Assembly (NCBI GenBank): GCA_964390495.1
Contig: CAYMIN010000002.1
Coordinates: 186,001-250,000, forward strand
Length of the DNA: 64,000 nucleotides
Source of the DNA: UBA11051 sp964390495
GTDB taxonomy: Bacteria; Armatimonadota; Zipacnadia; Zipacnadales; UBA11051
Direction: 5' to 3'
Below are positions 51,563-60,412 of the stretch, piece by piece (position 1 is the first letter of the stretch; each line of letters opens with the position of its first letter). Position numbers and translations under genes: made by a program. The notes below the pieces were generated by a model, which saw nothing but the letters and a program-made list of their open reading frames with translations, was not told where the DNA came from and ran no database searches.

Positions 51563-51949
51563 ATCAAACAGCAAACCCAAAGACAGCGCCGCGCGGCCAA
51601 GCTGATCCAGCAGATCGTCGCCGACGTTATCCGCGAGGAAGTTGACGACCCCGCCATCGGTTTCCTGACCATCACCGATGTCGAGGTCTCGGTGGACATG
51701 CGCAACGCTACCGTGTATTACTCGGTGCTGGGGCCGCCCGAGCAGATTGAGGCAACTACCAAGGCGCTGTTGCGGGCCCGCAAGTTCATCAACTTTCAGC
51801 TCGGCGAGCAACTGGCAATGCGCTACACGCCCCAGTTGCGCTTTGTCTTCGACGAGACTGCTGAGCGCGCCCAGCGGATTGAAAGGCTCCTGCGCGATAT
51901 TGATGGGCAACCAGAACAAGGCCCCAATGCCGAAGAGCCTGGCAGCTAA
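51563..51949 (+). CDS. rbfA: Ribosome-binding factor A, non-canonical AUC start
   Basis: RbfA is a KH-domain protein for late 30S maturation. Family sequence runs from the first residues: IKQQTQRQRRAAKLIQQIVA, then EEVDDPAIGFLTITDVEVS and NATVYYSVLGPPEQIE. No ATG, GTG or TTG exists in frame between the stop at 51554-51556 and GTG at 51692, which would remove 43 residues of the conserved domain. The ATC at 51563 lies six bases after GGGGTGA and sits where the family's Met should be, so AUC initiation (as for AUU in infC) or a base error is implied. About 128 residues. It overlaps nrnA by 47 bp. Confidence 0.85.
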   Translation: MKQQTQRQRRAAKLIQQIVADVIREEVDDPAIGFLTITDVEVSVDMRNATVYYSVLGPPEQIEATTKALLRARKFINFQLGEQLAMRYTPQLRFVFDETAERAQRIERLLRDIDGQPEQGPNAEEPGS

Positions 51950-52955
51950 GTCCGGTAACGGCAACGCGCCTGCCGGACCTCATACGGCCGTGCCTGCTGC
52001 TCTGCTGGCCCTCCTCCAGACCCACGCCAGTTTCCTGTTGCTGGGACACAAGAATCCAGACGGCGATGCGGTCGGCAGTGCTTTAGCACTTGCCCACGTG
52101 CTCCGGGATATGGGCAAAGATGTCGCTGTTGCCTTCCCCAGTGCACCCCCGGATTGGTGGACCGCTATGCCCGGAGCGGAGATGATCGTTCAGCAAACGC
52201 CGCGCGCAGCCGAGGTAGCCATTTGCCTGGATTGCGAGGACATAGGCCGGCTCGATTACTTGACCGAGCTTTACTCGCAGGCGCCCCATTCGGCCCATAT
52301 TGATCATCACACCAGCACTAGCTGTTCGGCTCAAGTTTGCTACCTTGACCCTCAAGCCAGCGCCGTCGGGGTGATGATTCACCGCATCCTGACGGCGTTG
52401 CAGCGGCCCCTGACACCGCAGGTTGCCACCTGCATATACTGGGCGATCGCCACTGACACCGGCTTTTTCCGCTTCGCCAATACCAATGCCGAAGCCTTGC
52501 GGCTCTGCGCCGAATGCGTTGCCGCCGGCGCCGATGCCCATGCCATAGCCCAGGCTGCGGTGGCCCGCCGGCCTCTGCCCCATCTGGTACTCAAAGGCCG
52601 TGCCTTGGCCGATCTCAAGCAATACCTCGACGGTCGGGTACTTCTCAGTGTTGTTACAGCCGAAGATTTTGCGGCCGCCGGTGCCAATCGCACGCATACC
52701 GAGGAGATTATTGACGATATTCGCCTGGCGCCGGACGTGGATGTATATGTCCTGCTGAAGGCCGTCGGCGACAACGATGCCTGGGAGGCAAGCCTGCGCT
52801 CTGGAGCTATTGACTGCGCCGAGGTGGCGCGGCGCTTTGGCGGCGGAGGTCACGCCGAGGCTGCCGGTTTTTCCTTTAGCGGTTCGCTCGAAGAGGCCCG
52901 CCGGCATTTGCTCGACGCTCTGGCCGAGGCCCTTTCCCAACCGACCAATGGATGA
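51903..52955 (+). CDS. nrnA: NrnA-type DHH oligoribonuclease/pAp phosphatase
   Basis: This DHH/DHHA1 phosphoesterase of the NrnA type degrades nano-RNA and may dephosphorylate pAp. The metal motifs are HKNPDGDAVGSALAL (DxD), CLDCEDIGR, DHHTSTSC (DHH) and FGGGGHAEAAGF, the glycine-rich substrate loop. About 350 residues. The start is ATG at 51903 or 51927, both inside the end of rbfA; the gene also overlaps truB by eight bases. Its place between rbfA and truB is normal in Firmicute-like genomes. Confidence 0.92.
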   Translation: MGNQNKAPMPKSLAAKSGNGNAPAGPHTAVPAALLALLQTHASFLLLGHKNPDGDAVGSALALAHVLRDMGKDVAVAFPSAPPDWWTAMPGAEMIVQQTPRAAEVAICLDCEDIGRLDYLTELYSQAPHSAHIDHHTSTSCSAQVCYLDPQASAVGVMIHRILTALQRPLTPQVATCIYWAIATDTGFFRFANTNAEALRLCAECVAAGADAHAIAQAAVARRPLPHLVLKGRALADLKQYLDGRVLLSVVTAEDFAAAGANRTHTEEIIDDIRLAPDVDVYVLLKAVGDNDAWEASLRSGAIDCAEVARRFGGGGHAEAAGFSFSGSLEEARRHLLDALAEALSQPTNG

Positions 52956-53859
52956 CGGGTTCCTGAATGTAGTCAAGCCGCCGGCGCTGACCTCGCACGA
53001 TCTAGTGCAGCAGGTCCGCAGCCTGGCTGCTGCCAAGGTCGGTCACACCGGTACGCTCGATCCTGCTGCCGCCGGTGTGATGGTGCTTACCGTCGGCGCT
53101 GCTACCAAGCTCTCTCAATATGTGTTGGACCTGCACAAATCCTACCGGGCCGAGGTCACCCTGGGTATCACCACGGATTCCCATGATGCCGAGGGCACTG
53201 TCACCCATAGCGCGCCGGCCTCGGGGCTTACCGTCCAAGCTATCCAGGAGGCTTTGGCCGAACTGACTGGCGAGATCGCGATGGTTCCGCCCGCTTACTC
53301 GGCGGCTCATATCGGCGGCAAGCGCGCCTACGAGCTGGCTCGCGAGGGCAAGGCTGTTGCCCTGCAGCCGCGCCCGGTCGCGGTCTATCAGCTCCGCCTT
53401 GTCGAGTTCCGCGATGGCGATTTCCCGCAGGTTATGGTTGACATAGACTGCTCCAAGGGCACTTACGTCCGCTCCTTAGCCGCGATGCTGGGCCAGCGGC
53501 TCCGCTGTGGGGCCTATCTGTCGGCTCTGGTGCGCACCGCTGTCGGCCAGCACCGGCTCGATGACGCCGTGACTCTGCCCCAACTGGCTGACGACGGCCT
53601 CGCGGCCTATCTCATCAGTGCGGTCGAGGGCCTGACGCATTTGCCGGCTGTTACCCTTGGTCAGCAGCAAGTGGCGGCAGCACGGCATGGCAACCGCATA
53701 TCCGGCCTTGCTTGTGACGTAGCTGAGGCTCATAGCCCGGGAGCCTTCGTGCGTTTATTGGTCGCCTCCGGGGAACTGATTGCCGTTGCCGAGGCCGTGC
53801 GCGATGACCGCGGCGCCCACCTGCAGCCGCGCACCGTATTGCCTGACCGAGGCGAGTGA
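52948..53859 (+). CDS. truB: tRNA pseudouridine synthase B
   Basis: TruB makes pseudouridine 55 in the T-loop of tRNAs. The 303-residue protein has the family signature KVGHTGTLDPAAAGVMVL with the catalytic Asp, MVPPAYSAAHIGGKRAYELA and DIDCSKGTYVRSLA. ATG at 52948 overlaps the nrnA stop by eight bases. It includes a C-terminal PUA-like extension of about 80 residues. Confidence 0.95.
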   Translation: MDDGFLNVVKPPALTSHDLVQQVRSLAAAKVGHTGTLDPAAAGVMVLTVGAATKLSQYVLDLHKSYRAEVTLGITTDSHDAEGTVTHSAPASGLTVQAIQEALAELTGEIAMVPPAYSAAHIGGKRAYELAREGKAVALQPRPVAVYQLRLVEFRDGDFPQVMVDIDCSKGTYVRSLAAMLGQRLRCGAYLSALVRTAVGQHRLDDAVTLPQLADDGLAAYLISAVEGLTHLPAVTLGQQQVAAARHGNRISGLACDVAEAHSPGAFVRLLVASGELIAVAEAVRDDRGAHLQPRTVLPDRGE

Positions 53860-53865
53860 AATATC

Positions 53866-54834
53866 ATGCTTGTGACCACGGGAGTCGACAAGAAGCTGCC
53901 GCCGGCGGAGCGCGCCGTTGTTGTCGGAGCCTTCGATGGTCTGCACATCGGCCACCAGTATCTGATCCATCGCACCTGTGCCGAGGCGGCGGCTGGTGGC
54001 CTCGAAGCTACCGTCTTGACCTTTGAGCCGATACCGGAGGAGGTGCTGGCGCCCGCCGCGAGTGCCGGGATGCGCCTAACCGTCGCCGACGAGCGTCTCG
54101 ACATCCTCAAAGACCTTTGCGTCGACCGCGTGGTTGTGATCGAGTTCGACGAGCGCTTCAGCGCTCTTAGTGCGGAGGCGTTTGCTCGCGACGTGCTGGA
54201 CGGCCATCTCAATACTAAGGTGCTGCTGGCCGCCGAGAATCATGCCTTCGGCTCCGGTGCCGAAGCCGACATCAATGTCATCGCCCGCTTGGCCCGGCAG
54301 TACGGCTTCCAGCTCATCACCGTACCGCTGTTGAAGCTCGACGGTATGCGTGTCAGCAGTACGGAGGTGCGTAAGTATCTCCGCGAGGCGCATGCCGAGG
54401 AAGCCGCCGCGCTACTGGCCCGCCATTACAGCCTGCGCGGTACGGTGGTTGCCGGCACCGGCAGAGGCCGGCGGCTTGGCCTGCCGACGGTGAATCTGGG
54501 GGTTCCACCGAACAAGTTGATACCTGGTTCTGCAGTCTATGCGGGTCTGGCCGACGGTCCTGCTCTGCGCCGCCAAATCGGCGCCGAGGCTGTGCCCTGC
54601 CCTGCTGCCATCCATATCGGACCGCAGCCGACCTTTGACGGCGGCCACAACACCATCGAGGCCCATATCATCACTGATCACGACCTCGAGCTACTCGGCT
54701 CCCAGCTTGATCTCAGCTTCGTCCGCCGCTTGCGGTTTGTCCGCAAGTTCGCCGGTGCCGAGGCCCTGAAGGCGCAGATCGCCCGTGATGTGGAGAGCAC
54801 GCGCCGCTTCGTCGGGCACGGCGACAGCCAATAA
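53866..54834 (+). CDS. ribF: Bifunctional riboflavin kinase/FAD synthetase
   Basis: RibF phosphorylates riboflavin and adenylates FMN. The 322-residue protein has the N-terminal nucleotidyltransferase with GAFDGLHIGHQ and, further on, VSSTEVRKYLREA; the C-terminal kinase has GTGRGRRLGLPTVNL. It begins six bases after truB. The usual rpsO-pnp pair does not follow; instead a new promoter for the ffh operon lies 70 bp beyond. Confidence 0.95.
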   Translation: MLVTTGVDKKLPPAERAVVVGAFDGLHIGHQYLIHRTCAEAAAGGLEATVLTFEPIPEEVLAPAASAGMRLTVADERLDILKDLCVDRVVVIEFDERFSALSAEAFARDVLDGHLNTKVLLAAENHAFGSGAEADINVIARLARQYGFQLITVPLLKLDGMRVSSTEVRKYLREAHAEEAAALLARHYSLRGTVVAGTGRGRRLGLPTVNLGVPPNKLIPGSAVYAGLADGPALRRQIGAEAVPCPAAIHIGPQPTFDGGHNTIEAHIITDHDLELLGSQLDLSFVRRLRFVRKFAGAEALKAQIARDVESTRRFVGHGDSQ

Positions 54835-54904
54835 GCACCAGACCGCTGCCACACAACGTCATTCTAATCGCCGCTGTATGCCTGCTGCTAGGCCCTACCA
54901 TTTG

Positions 54905-54933
54905 TTGACAACAGGCCATCTTGCTACTATACT
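54905..54933 (+). promoter_or_regulatory. Sigma70-type promoter for the ffh operon
   Basis: TTGACA (54905-54910) and TATACT (54928-54933) are 17 bp apart, with a perfect -35. It leaves a leader of about 105 nt before the ffh ATG at 55046; no clear structure was seen there. Confidence 0.85.
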
Positions 54934-55045
54934 GTCTGAACTACGAAGTACCCGAAGAATCCATGGCCACAAGCGGGGCCGGCGGTATTCCGGCTCTAAC
55001 TTTTTCTGCCAGGCTATTGGCATTTCCTGAGGTGTGCAACGCCCG

Positions 55046-56371
55046 ATGTTCGAGGCCCTTACAGAAAAGCTCCAGAAGGTCTTCAAGCGCATGAGCGGCA
55101 GCGGTAAGCTGCGGCCCAAGGACGTGCGCGAAGGCCTCAAGGAAGTGCGGCTGGCTCTGCTGGAAGCCGATGTCAACTACCAGGTGGTCAAGGATTTCGT
55201 CCAGGAGATCCAGCAGGAGGCCCTGGGTGAGGAGATCCTCTCCGGCCTCAATCCCACTCAGCAGATCGTTGACATCGTCCACAGCAAGCTGATTGAGCTG
55301 CTCGGCCGGGAGGCGGCTCCCTTGCGGCTCCAGGGCCCCGGGCCCCATACCATCTTGCTCGCCGGCCTGCAGGGCAGCGGTAAGACCACAACCGCCGGCA
55401 AGCTCGCCGTGCGGCTGCGCCGCGAGGGCTATCAGCCGATGCTATGTGCTGCTGATGTCTATCGCCCGGCCGCCATCCAGCAGTTGCAGCAGATCGGCCA
55501 GCAGGCCGGCGTTGAGGTCTATGCTGAAGACAGCACCGATCCGGTGGCGATTGTGTCCCAGGCTCTGGCTCATGCCCGCACCCGCGCCCATGATGTGGTG
55601 ATCGTGGATACCGCCGGCCGCCTGCAGATTGACCAGCAGATGATGGACGAAATCGCGGCCATGGAGCGCCAGCTTGAGCACCCGGTCACGCTCTTGGTCA
55701 TAGACGCCATGACCGGTCAGGAGGCTGTCAATGTCGCCAAGGAGTTCGGGGACCGTCTGCAGCTTCACGGGCTGATTCTCACCAAGCTTGATGGTGACGC
55801 GCGGGGCGGCGCGGCTCTTTCCGCCCGCGCCGTTACCGGCAAGCCGATAATGTTCGCCGGTACCGGCGAGAAGATCGAGGCGCTCGACGTTTTTCATCCT
55901 GATCGCATGGCCCAGCGCATCCTCGGCATGGGCGATGTCCTGACTTTGGTTGAGAAGGCACGTGAGGCGGTTGACGAAGAGAAGGCCAGACAGATGCAGA
56001 AACGCCTGCTCTCCTCGCAGTTCGACATGAACGACTTCCTGGAGCAGTTGCGTAGCGTCCGCAACATGGGCCCGCTGGAGCACATTCTGAAGATGATTCC
56101 GGGCGCTGATCGGCTCGGCCCCATCGCGCCGGACGAGTTGGATGACAAGGAACTCGACCGCCTCGAGGCCATCATCTTCTCCATGACCAAAGCGGAGCGG
56201 GCCGACCCTTCGATACTCAACGGTGGCCGCCGTCGCCGCATCGCTGCCGGCAGCGGCACGACCGTCCAGGATGTCAACATCGTTATCAAGCAGTATAATC
56301 AGCTTTCTAAGATGATGAAGACCATTGCCAAAGGTGGGCCGCTGAACATCGGCGGCCTGCGGCTCGGATAG
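55046..56371 (+). CDS. ffh: Signal recognition particle protein Ffh
   Basis: Ffh binds the SRP RNA and signal sequences and targets ribosomes to the membrane. The 441-residue protein has the N domain (LREKLRP-like, MFEALTEKLQKVFKRMSG), the GTPase with LAGLQGSGKTTTAGKLA, DTAGRLQ and TKLDGDARGGAALS, and the M domain from about 300 with the methionine-rich MGPLEHILKMIPGADRLG and SKMMKTIAKGG. ATG at 55046 lies 11 bases from TGAGGTG; an in-frame GTG four codons earlier is part of that element. It heads the second translation operon. Confidence 0.96.
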   Translation: MFEALTEKLQKVFKRMSGSGKLRPKDVREGLKEVRLALLEADVNYQVVKDFVQEIQQEALGEEILSGLNPTQQIVDIVHSKLIELLGREAAPLRLQGPGPHTILLAGLQGSGKTTTAGKLAVRLRREGYQPMLCAADVYRPAAIQQLQQIGQQAGVEVYAEDSTDPVAIVSQALAHARTRAHDVVIVDTAGRLQIDQQMMDEIAAMERQLEHPVTLLVIDAMTGQEAVNVAKEFGDRLQLHGLILTKLDGDARGGAALSARAVTGKPIMFAGTGEKIEALDVFHPDRMAQRILGMGDVLTLVEKAREAVDEEKARQMQKRLLSSQFDMNDFLEQLRSVRNMGPLEHILKMIPGADRLGPIAPDELDDKELDRLEAIIFSMTKAERADPSILNGGRRRRIAAGSGTTVQDVNIVIKQYNQLSKMMKTIAKGGPLNIGGLRLG

Positions 56372-56424
56372 GCCGGCCACAGCCGCCTCCGCAGCCATAT
56401 TCAGGTCCGAAGGGAGCAAATAGA

Positions 56425-56793
56425 TTGTCAACCAAGATCCGACTGAAACGAACCGGTGCCCGGGGCAACCCACATTATCGGCTTGTGGTCATGGACTCCA
56501 GGAAGCCCCGCAACAGCCATACGCTGGAAGAGCTGGGGTACTATTGTCCGACCACCAACCCACCAACTATCAGTGTGGACGTTAACCGCGCGCTGCACTG
56601 GCTTCATGTCGGCGCTCAGCCCACCGACACGGTGCGCTCGTTGCTGGCCAAGCAAGGCGTCATGGCGGCCTTTCGTAAGGGTGTCAAGCCGGGCGAAATG
56701 GAGCAGCAAGCGCCGATTGTCGCCGAAGCTGAAGCCGTCTCCGCAGCCGAGACCGAGGAGCCGTCAGTCCCAGCCCAGAGCCCGGACCAGTAG
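56425..56793 (+). CDS. rpsP: 30S ribosomal protein S16
   Basis: S16 starts with STKIRLKRTGARGNPHYRLV and has SRKPRNSHTLEELGYYCPTT; the core ends near residue 90. A C-terminal acidic and Ala/Glu-rich extension of about 30 residues follows. TTG at 56425 follows AGGGAGC; no ATG is available in frame. It lies 53 bp after ffh. Confidence 0.96.
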   Translation: MSTKIRLKRTGARGNPHYRLVVMDSRKPRNSHTLEELGYYCPTTNPPTISVDVNRALHWLHVGAQPTDTVRSLLAKQGVMAAFRKGVKPGEMEQQAPIVAEAEAVSAAETEEPSVPAQSPDQ

Positions 56794-56888
56794 CCTAGCG
56801 CCGGTTGTCCGTCACGCACCCAACCTGAAATACCTGTCTGCACTGCGACGGCCACTTCACAGACTCAGACACATACTGGAGGCCCACG

Positions 56889-57119
56889 ATGCTGGAACTC
56901 GTCGAGTACATGGTACGAGCCCTCGTTGACGACCCCGACCAGGTACAGATAAACGAAATCGAAGGCGAAACCGTAGTTGTCTATGAGGTATCCGTGGCCG
57001 AAGAAGACCTCGGCAAGGTCATCGGCAAGGGTGGTCGCATCGCCAATGCCTTGCGCACCATCGTCAAATCCGCGGCTATGAAGCGCGACAAGAAGGCCAC
57101 GGTCGAGATACTCTCATAG
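56889..57119 (+). CDS. khpA: KH-domain RNA-binding protein KhpA
   Basis: This 76-residue KH-domain protein has EEDLGKVIGKGGRIANALR, the GxxG RNA-binding loop (GKGG). KhpA (YlqC) is an RNA-binding protein linked to cell division and sRNA binding in Gram-positives. It sits between rpsP and ylqD, as usual. Confidence 0.94.
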   Translation: MLELVEYMVRALVDDPDQVQINEIEGETVVVYEVSVAEEDLGKVIGKGGRIANALRTIVKSAAMKRDKKATVEILS

Positions 57120-57198
57120 CTGTGCTCTGATCTCATGGCCAGAGCGCCCACTACCACCCACGCCGATGCTGTCGGCTGCTGTAGGAGGCTCAGTCCTT

Positions 57199-57681
57199 AT
57201 GACCGTTACTGTAAAACGCGAAGTCATCTTACGCTCGATTGTCACCGACCAGCTCAAGGAGGAGCTCGCCGAGGAGTTGCAGCACGCCGCCGACGAACTC
57301 GAGCAGCGCATCGAGCAGCTCGATTTCAGCGCCCGGGGCTACATCACCGAGTTACAGCGCGCCGATTTGCAGCAGGCGGTCAACCTGCGCAAGCGCGTCG
57401 AGGCCGAAAAGAAGCGCCAGCAGGAGCTCCGCGACGGTATCCTCGAGCGCAAGCAACAGGTCCAGGTGCTGGACAATGGCACCGAAATCATCCGCGGCAG
57501 CCTCGAGAGCTTCGTGGAGCTCAGTGAGGGCGATGATCTGCGGGTCCTGCTGACCGGCACCGAGATCGTCACCAAAGATGGCATCGTGATTGAGATACGC
57601 GAGCGGGTGCCCTTGGCGGAAGACGAAACTCCCGTTGTGGCTATCGAGACCGACCTCGGCACAGACAGCGACAATGCCTGA
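57199..57681 (+). CDS. ylqD: YlqD-family protein
   Basis: This 160-residue protein resembles YlqD (PF11068), an uncharacterised protein located between khpA and rimM. A basic N-terminus (MTVTVKREVILRSIVTDQL) is followed by a long coiled-coil-like helix (ADELEQRIEQLDFSARGYIT, LQQAVNLRKRVEAEKKRQQE) and a small beta domain (VLLTGTEIVTKDGIVIEI). ATG at 57199 lies ten bases after AGGAGG; an in-frame start 11 codons earlier is less likely. It overlaps rimM by eight bases. Confidence 0.8.
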   Translation: MTVTVKREVILRSIVTDQLKEELAEELQHAADELEQRIEQLDFSARGYITELQRADLQQAVNLRKRVEAEKKRQQELRDGILERKQQVQVLDNGTEIIRGSLESFVELSEGDDLRVLLTGTEIVTKDGIVIEIRERVPLAEDETPVVAIETDLGTDSDNA

Positions 57682-58192
57682 ACTGCCTGATTACTCAGTA
57701 CACGTCGCCCGGGTTCAGGCCGCTCACGGTGTCAAAGGCGAAGTCAAGGCGCTCTGCTACAGCGATCTGCCCGGACGTATGCAGCTACTGGGCCAGGTCT
57801 GTGTCCGGCCCAAGCAGGCACCGGCGTTTCTCGCCCGGCTTCTGCAAGCCCGTCAGGTCCCGCACAAGCGCATCTACATCGTGCAGCTTGAGGGGATCGC
57901 CGACCGCGACCAGGCTGAGGCTATCGTCGGAGCCGAGATCACTATCCAGGCCTCTGAATCGCCGCAATTGCCGCCGGGCACCTACTACATTGACGATATC
58001 ATCGGCCTGCGGGTGCTGACTGATGACGGCCAGGCCTTGGGGCTGATTGTTGAGGTACTCAAGACCGGTGCTAATGATGTGTACGTACTCGACAGCGGAT
58101 TGCTGGTGCCGGCGACTGCCGAAGTCGTTACCAAGATAGACCTCGCCGGCGGCGTCGTGGTCGTAAGGCTGCTGCCGGGGATGATCGAATAG
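57674..58192 (+). CDS. rimM: Ribosome maturation factor RimM
   Basis: RimM assists 30S head assembly. The 172-residue protein has VHVARVQAAHGVKGEVKALC at the start, VQLEGIADRDQAEAIVGAEI at the end of domain 1, and PGTYYIDDIIGLRVLTDDGQ at the PRC-barrel domain. ATG at 57674 overlaps the ylqD stop. Confidence 0.95.
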   Translation: MPELPDYSVHVARVQAAHGVKGEVKALCYSDLPGRMQLLGQVCVRPKQAPAFLARLLQARQVPHKRIYIVQLEGIADRDQAEAIVGAEITIQASESPQLPPGTYYIDDIIGLRVLTDDGQALGLIVEVLKTGANDVYVLDSGLLVPATAEVVTKIDLAGGVVVVRLLPGMIE

Positions 58193-58222
58193 TTACAGGG
58201 CTCCCAGGCGGGGCGGGTACTG

Positions 58223-58945
58223 ATGCACATTGACGTTGTGACGATATTCCCTGATCTGATTGCCGATGCGCTCGGCTACGGCATCCTGGGCCGTGCCGCC
58301 GCCGGCGACCTTGTCAATATTGCTGTTTACGATCTGCGCGATTACTGTCACGACCGCCACAGCCAGGTTGACGATACGCCCTACGGCGGCGGACCCGGCA
58401 TGGTTATGAAGCCGGAGCCGTTCTTCGATGCGGTGAGCAGTTTACAGGCCGAAGCCGACCAGCCCGGCCACGTCATCCTGCTCAGCCCGCAGGGCCGGCT
58501 CTTCAATCAGCAAATCGCGCGTCAGTTGACCCAGCAGGGCCGGCTGATTCTGTTGTGCTCGCGCTATGAGGGTATAGACGAACGGGTGCGCGAGGCGCTT
58601 GCTGATCAGGAGCTCTCGATCGGCGATTACGTCCTCAGCGGCGCCGAATTCGCCGCCCTGGTAGTCATGGACGCGGTCGTCAGGCTGGTGGACGGTGTCC
58701 TTGGTAACGAGGCCTCGACGCTCCAGGAGTCTCATGCCGAGGGCCTGCTGGAGTATCCGCAGTACACGCGCCCTGCCGTCTACCAGGGCATGGCCGTTCC
58801 GGAGTTGCTGGTGCGCGGCCATCATGAAGAGATCCGCCGGTGGCGCCGCCGCCAGGCGCTCAAACGCACACTCGAGCGCCGCCCTGACCTGCTTAGTAGC
58901 GCCGACCTTACCGACGAAGACTGGCAAATACTCGGAGAACTCTGA
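58223..58945 (+). CDS. trmD: tRNA (guanine37-N1)-methyltransferase TrmD
   Basis: TrmD methylates G37 of tRNAs using SAM. The 240-residue protein has the knot-fold signatures: MHIDVVTIFPDL, DDTPYGGGPGMVMKPEP, LCSRYEGIDERV, LSIGDYVLSGAE and PQYTRPAVYQGMAVPELL. It lies 30 bp after rimM and just before rplS, the usual order. Confidence 0.96.
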   Translation: MHIDVVTIFPDLIADALGYGILGRAAAGDLVNIAVYDLRDYCHDRHSQVDDTPYGGGPGMVMKPEPFFDAVSSLQAEADQPGHVILLSPQGRLFNQQIARQLTQQGRLILLCSRYEGIDERVREALADQELSIGDYVLSGAEFAALVVMDAVVRLVDGVLGNEASTLQESHAEGLLEYPQYTRPAVYQGMAVPELLVRGHHEEIRRWRRRQALKRTLERRPDLLSSADLTDEDWQILGEL

Positions 58946-58972
58946 GCCGATACCCAACAGGAGCAAATCAAG

Positions 58973-59494
58973 ATGAAGTCACCGCTCATTCAGCAGTTTG
59001 AGGCCAAGCACATGAAGCCCGACCTTCCCGACTTCCGGCCCGGGGACACCATCAGGGTCTATGTCAAGATCACCGAAAAGTCCCGGGACGAAGAGCGTAC
59101 CCGGGTACAGCCGTTTGAGGGCGTTGTCATCAGGCGCTCCGGTGGCGGGCTTAACGAGACCGTCACGGTCCGGCGCGTCACCTACGGTGTCGGCGTCGAG
59201 CGCACCTTTCCGCTCCACGCCCCCGTCGTTGACCGCATTGAGGTGGTCCGTCGCGGCCAGGTAAACCGTGCCCGTCTTTACTATCTACGCGGTCGCAGCG
59301 GTCGCGCCAGTCGCATCCGCGAGTTGCGCGAGACCGTCCCACGGCCTGCGGCACCAGCAGACAGCGATCAGCCGGCTGTTGAAACCGCAGCCGGGGTGCC
59401 TGACCAAGCCCAGCCTGAGCCCCAGCAGCCCGAAGCTGTCGCCGAGTCGGCGACCGCCAGCGAGCCGGAGGCGCAGCCCACCGAGGACGACTAA
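58973..59494 (+). CDS. rplS: 50S ribosomal protein L19
   Basis: L19 has KPDLPDFRPGDTIRVYVKI near the start, RVQPFEGVVIRRSGGGLNET and RARLYYLRGRSGRASRIREL. At 173 residues it carries a C-terminal extension of about 55 residues, rich in Ala, Glu and Pro, beyond the usual 115. ATG follows AGGAGC. Confidence 0.96.
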   Translation: MKSPLIQQFEAKHMKPDLPDFRPGDTIRVYVKITEKSRDEERTRVQPFEGVVIRRSGGGLNETVTVRRVTYGVGVERTFPLHAPVVDRIEVVRRGQVNRARLYYLRGRSGRASRIRELRETVPRPAAPADSDQPAVETAAGVPDQAQPEPQQPEAVAESATASEPEAQPTEDD

Positions 59495-59500
59495 GCAGCC

Positions 59501-60211
59501 ATGAACGATGTAGGGGCCACAACGGTTCTGGCGTTTGACAACCCCTGGCACGTTGCCGGTCTGATTGCTCTGGCGGTGATTGTGCGCCTGTGGGCCGCCC
59601 ATACGCGCCTGTTTGCCCTGGCGGCGCTGCTCCATAGCTCCCGTGCCGCGGTGCTTGAGTTCATCGATTCCGCTTTGATAGCGCTGCTCTTGGTCTTCTG
59701 TATTCTCCGCCCCTTTGTGGTCCAGGCTTTCTACATCCCCTCCGGCTCGATGGAGCCGACCCTACAGGTCGGCGATCGCATCCTCGTCAACAAGTTCATC
59801 TACCACTTTCTCGAGCCGCAGGCTGGCGACATCGTTGTGTTCAAAGCGCCGCCGGTAGCTGACCATCTCGACCGCGATTTCATCAAGCGCGTTGTCGGAA
59901 CCCCCGGCGACCGCCTGGCCGTGGTCGGCTATCACGGCCTTTACACCAACGGCGAGCTGGTCAATGAGCCGTATATCAAAGAGACACCAACTTACGACTG
60001 GCCTGATTTCCACGGCGGTGAGGTACTCGTACCTGAGGCGAAACTGGTGGTATTCGGCGACAACCGCAACTGCTCCAATGACAGTCACCGCTGGCAGACG
60101 CTGACCAGTGATAACCGCTGGCAGGCGCGGCCCTTCCTGCCTGAGGAGAATGTCCTGGGCAAGGCGATGGTGATATTCTGGCCGATTGGCCGCATGCGCA
60201 TGGTGCGCTGA
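59501..60211 (+). CDS. lepB: Signal peptidase I
   Basis: This 236-residue membrane protein cleaves signal peptides. The Ser-Lys pair is in YIPSGSMEPTL (Ser83) and IKRVVGTPGD (Lys129); GDNRNCSNDSH is the last conserved box. Two membrane segments precede the active Ser: LIALAVIVRLWAA near 21-33 and ALIALLLVFCILRPF near 58-72. It starts six bases after rplS and is followed by a terminator, so it is the last gene of the operon. Confidence 0.94.
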   Translation: MNDVGATTVLAFDNPWHVAGLIALAVIVRLWAAHTRLFALAALLHSSRAAVLEFIDSALIALLLVFCILRPFVVQAFYIPSGSMEPTLQVGDRILVNKFIYHFLEPQAGDIVVFKAPPVADHLDRDFIKRVVGTPGDRLAVVGYHGLYTNGELVNEPYIKETPTYDWPDFHGGEVLVPEAKLVVFGDNRNCSNDSHRWQTLTSDNRWQARPFLPEENVLGKAMVIFWPIGRMRMVR

Positions 60212-60217
60212 CTACCC

Positions 60218-60245
60218 AAAGCCACCTTTAACGGGTGGCTTTTTT
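60218..60245 (+). terminator. Intrinsic terminator after lepB
   Basis: AAAGCCACC pairs with GGTGGCTTT across a short loop, and TTT follows. It lies seven bases after the lepB stop and is the best-formed terminator in the window. Confidence 0.9.
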
Positions 60246-60271
60246 GTGGTTGACGCCTAATGCTGCTGTTG

Positions 60272-60340
60272 TAGGAGCGCATCGGGCACCTGTGCCGAAG
60301 GTGTGGGTGCGCCCGCACAGCAATGCTCGCGTGCGGCGGG
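60272..60340. repeat. R3 hairpin repeat, copy b
   Basis: The hairpin is at 60286-60310 (GCACCTGTGCC with GGTGTGGGTGC, loop GAA), followed by GCCCGCACAGCAATGCTCGC and GTGCGGCGGG. The same tail follows copy c. An R1-like GGGCT/AGCCC pair at 60337-60352 overlaps the end. The 320-bp interval between lepB and rnhB is filled by copies b and c plus an R4 element. Confidence 0.75.
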
Positions 60341-60370
60341 CTTTCCAGCCCGACAGCCGCTGCTGTTGTT

Positions 60371-60391
60371 CCCTCTCCCCTTGGGAGAGGG
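60371..60391. repeat. R4 palindrome, copy 2
   Basis: CCCTCTCCC and GGGAGAGGG pair around CTT, followed by CTAGGGTGAGGG. It lies between R3 copies b and c. Confidence 0.65.
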
Positions 60392-60412
60392 CTAGGGTGA
60401 GGGCCGCCGTTT

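Noticed and set aside
51692..51949. Short rbfA starting at GTG 51692
   Set aside because: It would remove 43 conserved residues and has no ribosome site; the AUC start with GGGGTGA upstream fits better.
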